64,000 bases of DNA from assembly GCF_000003815.2 (NCBI RefSeq), contig NC_049990.1, positions 16,342,200-16,406,199 of the forward strand. Reading direction: 5' to 3'. The stretch comes from Branchiostoma floridae. Its lineage: Eukaryota; Chordata; Leptocardii; Amphioxiformes; Branchiostomatidae. A program made the position numbers and the translations under genes. Under the pieces are notes generated by a model, which searched no databases, was not told the origin of the DNA, and saw only the letters and a program-made list of their open reading frames with translations. Shown here piece after piece: positions 1 to 10,089 of this stretch. Within the stretch, counting starts at the first letter, position 1. The number at the start of each line of letters is the position of its first letter.

Positions 1-643
1 TTGTGTACCATCGGTGCATGTTATTAGTATCAGTTATGACAAAAATTTATTGGAGATAAAGTCATTTATTGATATAGCTGATTTTCGAGAGTCAACAAGT
101 TAGGGACTTCGAGTTTATGTTCTGAAGTGATTAGTCATCAGTATTGATTCTACAAAAGCTAAAGTGGTCGTTGTAAATTTGATCCATGTGTACTTTTGTG
201 TTTGAAGAAAGTTTAGCATTGTACTCAATTTATATATGGACCGGTAGAAACATACAGATAGGATTGCAAAGTTAAACGCCATGTGTCCGTTATACATTAG
301 TAGTTTTGGATAAAGTGCGACTAAAAATCAGAAGATAAATATGATAACCATAAGATAAAGATGCTGCGATTAGCCCAGTATTACAGACTGCTATGCGCAC
401 GTGTTTCTTATATGTATACCTCTCAGTACCGGGACTTCCACTTTTGCTGAACGCTGAATTGTCGTGTCCTTTCAAAGGCGACCCCTGGCGGTACAAACCT
501 AAACCGCCTTGCTTTTGCTAAGATGTCAACCTCAAAATTATGTGTGGAGTCCATTCAGCCCAATTTTTTTATTGTCATGTTTCTTTCAGTACTAAGAGGT
601 ATTTTCTACGTAACGCTAATACACATGTGTTGTTCCCCCAAAG

Positions 644-3600
644 GATCATGGGGGATGGTGTTGTGGTCTGTTCGGTGGACAACCTTCCTGCGCAGCTGCC
701 GCGTGAGGCGACGGACATCTTTGGGAACCAGCTGCTGCCCTACGTCTGGGAAATGGTAGGCTCGGGGTCAGGAATTATGGTTCTAGGTTGATACGTTCAT
801 AAAGCTTTAGGGAAATTCCAAACCGTTTCCTTGACATGAATCCTGTAGGTACCAATTCTTGGCAAAACGTGTTGTTTTTTGTACAGTGGGGATAAATATG
901 TCAGGCTACAATGACTAACAACTGGGCTGAAGTGGGGTGTCCATGTTAACAAAATAACAACCAAGGCTAAACAGACATTGGGAGTAATCAAACGCAACTT
1001 GTGGGCATGCCCAACCAGGGTAAAATCACTTGCATACACGTCACTAGTAAGACCTAACCTTGAATATGCCGCTACAGTATGGGACCCGTATACAAAGAAA
1101 GACAAAGATAAACTTGAAAGGGTACAGAACCAAGCTGCCCGATTCTGCACAAACAACTATAACAGGGATTCTAGTGTTACCAAACTGAAAACAGATTTGC
1201 AGTGGATGTCACTTGAAGACAGAAGGAAAATGTCCAGACTTTCCATGATGTACAAAATGACCAATAAACTGGTGGACGTACCAACGGATAAGTATCTAAT
1301 ACCAGCTCAAAAAAAAAGAAGAAACAGTCATGCCTTCAAATACCAGAGTTACCAACCTAGGATTGATGTGTTCAAAAATTCGTACTTTCCCAGAACTATC
1401 GTAGAGTGGAACTTGTTATCACCAAATACAGTAGGGGCATCTTCTCTCGGTAGTTTTAAAGAACGCTTGCAGATAGATGTGCAAAAGTTAGGGGTAACTA
1501 GTCGTTCGGTGTAATATAACCAGCTGCTGCCGCGCCGCGTGCCTGCGAAGCTGGTGTGTTACGCCGAACGGCGGTTATACCGGCTCTATAGATACAGATA
1601 CAGATACAGAATGCATGGCTAGTTATCAAAATCTAGCGAATAAACCTCCGAGTGAGCGAAGCCCAAATATGGAAATGAGTATGAATATGAATATTGGTCA
1701 AGACAGCCGGACTATATGATCTGTTCATAGTTTTACCTAGTTAGTAAAACACATTTAATTATAACAACGCCCATTGTAATAATCCACCGAGTGAGCGAAG
1801 CTGTAGATCCAAATATGGGAATGTGGGGTTAGGATTGTTCAATATAAACAGACTATGATCCGTTAATACATTTATCTGGATGGCAAAACTCAGAAAACAA
1901 AGTTCTTTAAACATAACTGAATATTCTCTACATTCTTAAAACGTTCGAGTGATAGTCTGTAACCTCCCAAAGGCGATTCTAATTGGTTCTACTTCGCACT
2001 GCAGTTTGTAGAAGGGAGGTTTTTGTTATCTTGACTACATGTATATCATAGAAGAACTTTATTGCGAAACGGCCGCACACGGAACAATGTATGTTATNNN
2101 NNNNNNNNNNNNNNNNNNNNNNNNNNNNNNNNNNNNNNNNNNNNNNNNNNNNNNNNNNNNNNNNNNNNNNNNNNNNNNNNNNNNNNNNNNNNNNNNNNNN
2201 NNNNNNNNNNNNNNNNNNNNNNNNNNNNNNNNNNNNNNNNNNNNNNNNNNNNNNNNNNNNNNNNNNNNNNNNNNNNNNNNNNNNNNNNNNNNNNNNNNNN
2301 NNNNNNNNNNNNNNNNNNNNNNNNNNNNNNNNNNNNNNNNNNNNNNNNNNNNNNNNNNNNNNNNNNNNNNNNNNNNNNNNNNNNNNNNNNNNNNNNNNNN
2401 NNNNNNNNNNNNNNNNNNNNNNNNNNNNNNNNNNNNNNNNNNNNNNNNNNNNNNNNNNNNNNNNNNNNNNNNNNNNNNNNNNNNNNNNNNNNNNNNNNNN
2501 NNNNNNNNNNNNNNNNNNNNNNNNNNNNNNNNNNNNNNNNNNNNNNNNNNNNNNNNNNNNNNNNNNNNNNNNNNNNNNNNNNNNNNNNNNNNNNNNNNNN
2601 NNNNNNNNNNNNNNNNNNNNNNNNNNNNNNNNNNNNNNNNNNNNNNNNNNNNNNNNNNNNNNNNNNNNNNNNNNNNNNNNNNNNNNNNNNNNNNNNNNNN
2701 NNNNNNNNNNNNNNNNNNNNNNNNNNNNNNNNNNNNNNNNNNNNNNNNNNNNNNNNNNNNNNNNNNNNNNNNNNNNNNNNNNNNNNNNNNNNNNNNNNNN
2801 NNNNNNNNNNNNNNNNNNNNNNNNNNNNNNNNNNNNNNNNNNNNNNNNNNNNNAATAAAGTTCTTCTATGATATACATGTAGTCAAGATAAAAAAAACTC
2901 CCTTCTACATAGTACATATGCAGATTATGAATATAGAATGAAATTTGACATTCTAATTTAAAGAACAATAAGAGCTAGCCTAAATCATTGATATTGTACT
3001 ACAATCGAGTGGGGCTAATTATGAGTTTCGGCATTTTTTTTCTTATGACAAAGCAGTCATTTATATATTTACCTGTTTTAGCATTGATCATTTAATATCA
3101 TATATGTGTCTCTTCTTGCAGCTCCACTCCATGGCGGAGGTACCTTTTGAGAGCCAAGCCGTCCTGTTCTCCAAGACCCTCCAGGATGTAAGTAACCATG
3201 CGGGTCACCTTAGCAAATTCAACCTCTAATCCACCTATTGGACCTCTGACCCATCTTTAACCTCTACTTCATCTGTTCTTAAGGATGTAAGTAACCACAT
3301 GGGTTATCTGAGCAAATTCAACCTCTAATCTACCTGTTTAAGGTCTTGCCCTGGGTAAACACAATTTTAAGTGAAATTGTTAGACAACTTCAAAGTATGT
3401 TTTTAAAATCATTTGTAATTAGTTTTAAACAGTGTTTCTTGCCTTTTGTTCTAACATATTGAAAACCTTTGTAAGAATCTGTGATAACAAACTTTGAATT
3501 AATCTGCTGTACGTGTACACACCAACACAATTCAGGCTTAGCCATGCAAAGTGGTGCTACAATAAAGTAAAACTTTGACTTTCATTCTAACTTGCTCATA

Positions 3601-3771
3601 CTCTCTAACCCCTACATATTTAATCATCTGACAAGTTCAAGGTAACAAAAATGCAAAAAAATAATGTTTTGTCCCGATCCCTTACAGGCCACCATCGCTT
3701 CTAACGGAAAGTTGAGGCCGAAGTACGAGTACATCTGGGAACTGCGGGAATCTAAAAACAAGCAGGAGTAG
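644..3771 (+). CDS. AASS: Lysine-ketoglutarate reductase (AASS N-terminal half), last three exons
   Basis: Exons 644-755, 3122-3187 and 3688-3771, all joined in phase 0 with good sites (AAATG|GTAGGC, TTGCAG|CTC, GAT|GTAAGT, TTACAG|GCC). The protein matches the end of the LKR domain of alpha-aminoadipic semialdehyde synthase: CSVDNLPAQLPREATDIFG, then LLPYVWEM, then ATIASNGKLRPKYEYI and WELRES. This enzyme condenses lysine with 2-oxoglutarate to saccharopine in mitochondria, the first step of lysine breakdown. Upstream exons lie before the window or are not recognisable in bases 1-643. Animal AASS normally continues from this point through a short linker into the saccharopine dehydrogenase half; here the frame stops with TAG at 3769-3771 after KNKQE, and no dehydrogenase sequence is seen on this strand up to 26 kb. 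It is either a monofunctional LKR gene or a truncated copy. The first intron holds a LINE fragment and an assembly gap. Confidence 0.85.
905..1620 (+). mobile_element. 3' end of a non-LTR retrotransposon
   Basis: The open frame at about 927-1514 encodes the C-terminal end of a LINE reverse transcriptase: LKWGVHVNKITTKAKQTLGV, then SLVRPNLEYAATVWDPYT, then KLERVQNQAARF. This is the classic tail of CR1/Jockey-type ORF2. It has no start of its own; the frame runs back beyond 978 and is then lost. It ends in a GATACA microsatellite (1585-1609), which is the usual 3' tail of such elements. It is 5'-truncated and lies in the LKR intron in the same orientation as the host gene. Exact clade is not determined. 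Confidence 0.85.
2008..2908. repeat. 56-bp inverted repeat flanking an assembly gap
   Basis: Bases 2008-2063 (GTAGAAGGGAGG...) are the near-perfect reverse complement of 2854-2908, with one base of length difference. Between them lie about 35 bases of unique sequence and 756 N (2098-2853). It could be a TIR transposon whose inside was not assembled, or an assembly foldback. Confidence 0.8.
2098..2853. other. Assembly gap (756 N)
   Basis: Run of N inside the first visible LKR intron. Both arms of an inverted repeat end at or near its edges, so a hairpin probably stopped assembly. Confidence 0.99.
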
Positions 3772-4062
3772 CAATCAGATAGTTAGGCAGCCCTGACTGT
3801 ATGCTTTTTATGCCCAAAACCAGCCGATCATGAATGTGTAGATACAGTTAAATATACCGAATCTCAGTAAAACTAAATATATTGTGTTCTTGTTGGTAAA
3901 AGTTGGGTATATTAATGTCCAGTACGAGATGTAGCTCCAGTAAAATGTGGCTAAATGGTCATTAACTCAACCTTGAAACCTGTCCTCTTGTCTTTCCCAT
4001 TTTAATATTGTTGATTAGACGTGTACGTACTAGAAGTGGGTACGTTTTTTCTTATTGGACAG

Positions 4063-5194
4063 GTGTCACAGCGATCTCGCCCCCCCCCCCGTCCCCAGGG
4101 GCGAGATCTCCCCCCCCCGTCCCCAGGGGCGAGATCACTAGTGTTTTCGCCCCCCTTTAGCGTTTTCGCCACCCCCACCCCACCCCATACCCACCAGTGT
4201 TTTCGTCCCCCTTAAGAACATTGCTTCTCGGAGGGTTCTCAAGAGCAACTGGCTACTACATATTAGCTGCACTACCGTGTACTATATTGCACCTGGGGAG
4301 TAACGTATATGGTGTGTTAACTGGTACCTATATGGCACCTTATTACCTGAAGATATTATACCTCGAAAGTCGATACTATATGGTTCGATGCAAACAAGCC
4401 ATTGAAATGAAAAATACACATTTTGACGAAAAAGACAGAGCTATCGCGAACGTATAAATCAACACCATCTACGGTACGGAATAAGTCAGCTACATGTTTT
4501 TAATTTGTCACAGTATTTTCTATCTTGTGTAGGAAACATTTCCAAAGCACTAACAAAAACACAAGTGAATAATAGTTTCTCATTATAAACACTATTTCAT
4601 ATACCTGTTGCGAAATGGTACAAAACCACTAATAAAGTACCAGTCTTAAGTAAAACACCAGATAGAGTTTCTAAATACTAGAAAAACAGTCATATTGGAG
4701 GTGAAAATACCCATAGGCTAGGTGCATATAACACAATGTGCGATATTCTAATGAATACCTTATCTACATAAGTAATAAAGACATTTCATGCTTCTTTTGT
4801 GGTCAATTCATGGTAGAGACTTCATATTGGAGATATATAGGTTGCTTGAGGACAGATGAATACAATGAAATACATCTTATGTCGAGACTCAAGTATATGC
4901 AAAATTGGGAATACAAGGACCCAGCCCTCCTTGTCCGAAACAACTTTAACTGTCTTATCAACATGTAATTACGTTAATATTCATACTATGGATGGAGTAA
5001 TGTATCAGACTCGTGTACTTTATCATTCTTAAACTGCATTTTGTGATTTATACCAATCAACTTCTAAAATGTTATGTAAACCCGTTTTTTTTGGGGGGGG
5101 GACAAATCGCTAAAGGGGGGCGAGATAGGGGGCGAGATCACTAGCCGGGGAGGGCGAGATCGCTAGCGATTTTGCCCCGGGGGGGGGGGGGGTG
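4063..5194. mobile_element. Foldback element with GCGAGATC / poly-C arms
   Basis: The left arm (about 4072-4215) repeats CGATCTCGCCCC, CCCCAGGGGCGAGATC and TTTTCGCCCCCCTTTAGCG. The right arm (about 5085-5194) carries the same words in reverse complement (GCGAGATCACTAGC, GCTAAAGGGGGGCGAGAT). The interior (about 4240-5080) is AT-rich with no recognisable protein; the open frames at 4197-4457 and 4738-4968 look like chance. The right boundary is lost in the 100-N gap. Confidence 0.65.
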
Positions 5195-5294
5195 NNNNNN
5201 NNNNNNNNNNNNNNNNNNNNNNNNNNNNNNNNNNNNNNNNNNNNNNNNNNNNNNNNNNNNNNNNNNNNNNNNNNNNNNNNNNNNNNNNNNNNNN
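5195..5294. other. Assembly gap (100 N, probably unknown size)
   Basis: Exactly 100 N, following a 14-base run of G. A round length suggests a placeholder. Confidence 0.98.
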
Positions 5295-5539
5295 ACGCAG
5301 AAATAACAAAAGCCCATTTTTTTTGCGTACGTTTTAATATAAAACTCACGCGTTTTAACAGTTTAGTGTCTTGCAGACATGTTCAAGTATGGTAAGCATG
5401 CACGCATAAAATCAAACTCTACATGTACATACAGTGTAACATGTGTTCGTTGTTTATAACACAGTTTTGCCAGCTGGTATGGGAGCCAGGCTGTCTGTGA
5501 CTAACAATATTGTTGCTATAATTGCAACAGTTATGAAAT

Positions 5540-5700
5540 GATATCTATATATCTATATATCTCTCTCTATATATATCTATCTACCTCTCTCTTTCCCTTT
5601 CTCTCTCTCTCTTTCTCTCTCTCTCTCTATATATATATAGAGAGAGTTATATTATATATATATAAATATAGATATAGATATATATAGATATATAGATAGG
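5540..5700. repeat. TA/CT-rich low-complexity tract
   Basis: Runs of ATCTATAT, CTCTCTTT and TATATAGA. The two ends are partly complementary, so the tract could fold. From 5700 to 6206 nothing recognisable is seen. Confidence 0.9.
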
Positions 5701-6206
5701 AATGTGATAATAACACACATTGTCCGGTCAGGCTGATAACAATAACACACAGTCTTGTAGAAATTCCTAATAAAATGACAGAGTAAACAGTAGTTTACAT
5801 GTAACAGCTGGATGTTTTCTGTTGGTCTTTGTCAGTAGACCTAGCCGCTTGTAATAGCCACTGGTAAGTTAGGGAGATATCAATGGAACAAGAGTTTATA
5901 AAATATTACAAATTTTTCTAAAGAAAATACAAGATATTCACAAGAAGGTCACTCTTTTTTTGGTCCTTAAATATCTATGTTTGGGTCATCCCCAGGCCAC
6001 ACAGAAAACGCCCGAAGGCCGCATGCTCTTTTTACTTCTAACTTGTCACTTCTATATGCTCCATAAGCTCCGTAAAGTACATCAACTTTAGTGCTCATCT
6101 TTCTAACATTATAAACTAAGATGTATCTTATTTCACCTTACAAACGTTCTGATGATCTAAGACCTTGTCAAGTAACAGGTAAGTAAGTTGGCAGGCCCCC
6201 CATTCA

Positions 6207-6651
6207 GAGCACCACAAAGCTGAAAGTATTTAAAGCATGTGTATAGGATATTTTGCTTTATGGTTCAGACTCATGGACACTAACTAAATCCCTGTCCAAG
6301 AAACTGGATGGTAACTACACCCACCTGCTTCGTTACGCTATGAATGCACCCTGGCAGAGTCGCATCGGAAACAAAAAACTGTGTAACGGACTTCCCCCGA
6401 TCACTAGAACTATCCAGAATAGAAGACTGTATCTAGATGGTCATGTAGCACGTCATGAGGAGATGGCTGCCAAAGTCCTCCTCTGGGAACCTGACGCGAA
6501 GAGAAAAAGAGGATGACCGAACCTGACACTTAAGAAAGTTCTGGAGGAGGAGGTTGGTTTAAAGGACTACAACTTGCTAGCCGCGATGTTAGACAGAGAT
6601 GCATGGTCGGACATCGTTAATGGCACCTCATATGAGGATGAACTGAAGTGA
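6207..6651 (+). pseudogene. Dead LINE reverse-transcriptase C-terminus
   Basis: The frame reads LLYGSDSWTLTKSLSKKLDG, then NRRLYLDGHVARHEE, which is the tail of a non-LTR ORF2 (YGxxxWTLT... LRxxGH... motif). A TAG follows KACV near the start. A TGA at 6514-6516 follows KRKRG where the family usually has RGRP; beyond it the frame continues as NLTLKKVLEEEVGLKDYN to DAWSDIVNGT and a final TGA near 6650. Two stops in one frame make it a relic. Confidence 0.8.
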
Positions 6652-6730
6652 AGTATGTTACAAAGGTTCTTAAGGGACTAACTGTACATGTTGTAACAAT
6701 TTGATAGCTCTGGCTGCATAGATGGATCAT

Positions 6731-7589
6731 TACCTCCATGAAATGTCATGGAGGTTATATTTTACCCAGCGTTTGTCTGTCTGTCTGTCTGTGTCTGTGT
6801 GTGTAAACAAGATAACTGAAAAACGGGTGGATGGATTGGTTTCATACTTGGTGTGTTGGTAGGGTGTGATGAAAGCTGAAAATGATTAGATTTTGGGCCA
6901 CCTAGCGGCTCCCCTTGGTACTGCAGCGCAACTTCCGGTTTTGCTATCTCGGTGTTCTGAACATGGTATGGTCACGAGTTTTGAGTATTAGATAGCTCTT
7001 GTGTCCAGAAAAAAATGACATAAGTTTGGGCCCCCTAGCGTCTAGTTTTGGGATAGCAGGGGCATTTTTGTCAAAAACTTCTGAAGACGATAACTCAAGA
7101 AGGGAATAACGGATTTGCATGATGTTTGGTATGTGAGTACCTTAGACAATGTTGTACAAGGTAAGATAATAATTATGCAAAATAGGAATACATTTGCATA
7201 ATTAATGAGAACATTCTATCATAACAGTTTTTCCAATGTATCTCTTGTCCCGGACGTGATATGGTCGAGACATTTGGGTGGTAGAAAGCTTGTAGCGTCA
7301 TGACAAAGTGGGGAAGGTTTCAGCCCCCTAACTTTTAATTGTGGAACTGCAGGGGCGTTTTTGTCAAGACACACCAAAGAGGATAACTGCAGAAAGGAAT
7401 GACGGATTGTCTGCATTTTAGGTATGCAGGTAGCTTGCGCAAAGATGTTAATAGTGATATGCATCTTATGCAAATGAGGGCCTTATTTGCATAATTAATG
7501 AGAAAATTGTATAATTAATGCATAAATTATGTTAATATGTTAATCAATTGCATGAAATTCACGAAAGCTCTAAATTTTCATGGAGGTAT
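6731..7589. mobile_element. TIR element with TACCTCCATGAAA ends
   Basis: The first 13 bases, TACCTCCATGAAA, are matched inverted by TTTCATGGAGGTA at the right end; the TA at each end may be the target duplication. A GTCT/GTGT microsatellite follows the left end, and two diverged internal copies of 'gataactnnagaagggaatnacggat' type sequence follow. No transposase frame. Related fragments occur at 16505, 17885 and 45000. From 7590 to 8340 nothing recognisable. Confidence 0.7.
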
Positions 7590-8340
7590 GAGGTCGCCGA
7601 ACTCTAGTTAAAGCTGAAATGAGTAAATAACTAGGAAGGCCGATATTTGCAATTTCAATCTATCTCCGTCCGTTATTTAGACATTGACCAATCTCAAAAC
7701 ATCATCCCACTGCAAAGTGAATTTTAAAAAAGGCTACCCCTTATACTAGAATGGACTCTTCCAGAAAATCCCTATATATGCAAAATGGACTGGTGGCCTC
7801 TTTTCCATTCCCTGTACCAAAGTTATATCAGATTTCAGATCAGTCTGATTTTTCATGACAAAGGTACCCAAGATATACATTTTTGGTTTTAAAAAAGCGG
7901 TAAAATCCCAACTAAAGAAGTTTTAAAGTGTGCACGTGACAGAGTCCTGTGCACTGTACGCAACCCCACACAAAATCTCAGGTAATTGAGTTTTAATACA
8001 ATAGGCATAGGAGCCAAAACTATAAATTTTCAGTAAAGAAATTGGAAAAAAATTTAAAAAGGCAACAAAGGGCAATACAGTTCAATCTATGTATGGATTG
8101 AAGTATTAATACAATATATTTCAATCCATGTATGAATATGTAGAATAGTGTAGCTATTTGCAGGGAAAATCGGTTACCTAGCAGCCGTTGCTAAGAAACA
8201 TGCATTTTGAATTAGACCCACCCTTGAAAATATTTAGTACGTACTCAGGATTCATCATACCAAGTTTCAAGCTTTTACCACATTTTGCACAATTCTAGCT
8301 GTATATTGCAATGAAGTTAGGCTGTAATTGTCATCGGGCA

Positions 8341-8554
8341 TACTGTAAATGCATTTAAGTTCGCGGAGATTTAATTTCGCGGTAGCGGGAAAAATGACTT
8401 TTCGCGCGGTGGTTTTATTTTCGCGGTAGCACCATGCTCTGTTGTCTCTTACTGCCATGGAAAAATGTTCGCGATGGTTTCAAGTTCGCGGTGAAACGGC
8501 CACCGAGAAAACCGCGAACATTAAACCACCGCGAAAGTTTCTGCATTTACAGTA
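8341..8554. mobile_element. MITE, TACTGTAAATGCA family, copy 1
   Basis: Begins TACTGTAAATGCATTTAAG and ends CTGCATTTACAGTA, with TA at both ends. The interior is full of paired words (TTCGCGGTAGCG, CCACCGCGAA) that make it foldable. It starts 32 bases below the stop codon of the channel gene and carries, on the minus strand, an AATAAA at 8414-8419 about 170 bases after that stop, so it may supply the gene's polyadenylation signal. Confidence 0.85.
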
Positions 8555-8585
8555 TTCACAGATAACATGTGTCTGATCTCTCTCT

Positions 8586-10089
8586 TTACTTGCCCAGACA
8601 CATGGTCATGGGCACGGCCACGGCCACGCTGATGACGTACAGGACAAGGCACAGCCTGTCAAGGACCTTGGTCAGCAGGGTATAATCGGACACCTCCGGC
8701 TCGTTCTTCACCGCCTTGGTCAGCTCCTCCACGCTGTGGATCAGGTCACTGAAGTCAGAGGACAAGGCGGCCTCCTGGCGGGTGGGCGGGCCGGACAGCT
8801 GGCGGGTTGTCTCGGAGACTTGAGCTGAGGCCTCTACGTCGGTCACCGCCATGTCATGGGCAGGGGCCACGCGGTTGGTCCGCACAGCCCAGGCTGGCTT
8901 CCCGCCGGGCAGGCCTGTCTCTCCATCGTCGCTCGTAGCCTCCTTCTGTGTGAGGTCTCCAAGCAGCAGGAACCTTAAAATCAATAAGAAGGAAATGCAT
9001 TTGTATGATGATGCATATGTCTACATCCATTTACATTCACAGCTATTGTTGCTCAATGCATGCGTTTAGATTGCTTCATAGAGGCTGTACTGAACAAAAT
9101 GTTGCCACCAGGATTCTTCCACGACAAAATCAGTTTGAATCTGCCTACTGAGGACAAAAATATTTTTTTCTTGGTTACATGCTTGATATAAAATAAAATT
9201 TGAATTGAAGCTGCCAATTGGATTCGGTTAAGCTTCGCGTCGTTCTCACCAAGTGTGAAAAGCCATTTAGAACTAAAGCCAACAAGTGTTGACAACCATC
9301 AAAAACAAGGAAATAAGTCTTATAGAGTTTGCTTTTTTGTTTTTGTTTTGGATAGGTGAGTACTACGTACCTTGCCATGTAGTGGAGAAAGAAAGTCTTC
9401 GCCATTGGAGACAGACTCCCCTCCTTGTCGTGGAGGCTGATGATGTAGATGGTGAAGAAGAGGAAAAGTCCCATCAGCCCCATGCACACGACTATCAGCG
9501 TGGCTGTAACATCATCCGTGGTTAACAGTTACGTGACATCAGATTGATATTAGAAAATTTGAATGCTTGAATCGCTACCTGACATGTACCTGGACTCTGC
9601 ATTTTTCTACCAGTTCTTTCAGGCCCTCAGTACGGTAGCTGAGGAGCTACCGAAACATCGGCCAGGTAAAGGCCTCACATGATACAAGACCCTACTGTTC
9701 CAGTTTCCAGAACCACTACTTTGTGCTCAAAGAGCAATAGACAAAAGTAAGAATAGCACAACTTTCCTCACCGAAAAATGGCAGCGCTCCTTTCACAGGA
9801 AGTACATCCGTGACAAACACGAGAGACACGACCATGGAGAGCAGGATGGTCACTCCAAAGGAGATCCGGTCTCCCTTGTCTATGGGCATGACGAAGGTGA
9901 TGGTCATCAGCACCACCAGGATGACACAGGGGGCAACAGTCGTGGCGATGTGGAACAGGGGGATCCTCTCCAGATGAACAGCGAAGCACGCCGTCTTGTT
10001 GCCTTCTGTGAAGATCTTGTCCTTCCGATTCCATTCGTCCTCCTGTTGAGTTGGAGACCAGACGCCACAGGAACTGCCCGCTCCGCATT
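8586..10089 (-). CDS. Cys-loop receptor pore domain M1-M4 (three exons)
   Basis: Exons 9772-10089 (loop C region, M1, M2), 9371-9503 (M3) and 8586-8973 (cytoplasmic loop, M4, TAA at 8586-8588). M1 is around APCVILVVLMTITFVM. M2 is GDRISFGVTILLSMVVSLVF with Leu at 9' and acidic residues at -1' and 20', and no PAR motif, so cation permeation is expected. Loop C (between ECGAGSSCG and GNKTAC) lacks the adjacent cysteine pair of acetylcholine-binding alpha subunits. The cytoplasmic loop is short, about 95 residues. M4 is DRLCLVLYVISVAVAVPMTM. Confidence 0.92.

Noticed and set aside
1979-2968. 300-residue open frames
   Set aside because: They consist of N.
4197-4968. Two short open frames inside the poly-C foldback element
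   Set aside because: No conserved motif, no splice context and AT-driven composition.
4738-4968. Small secreted or membrane protein candidate
   Set aside because: No signal peptide, no repeats and no homologous frame elsewhere in the window.
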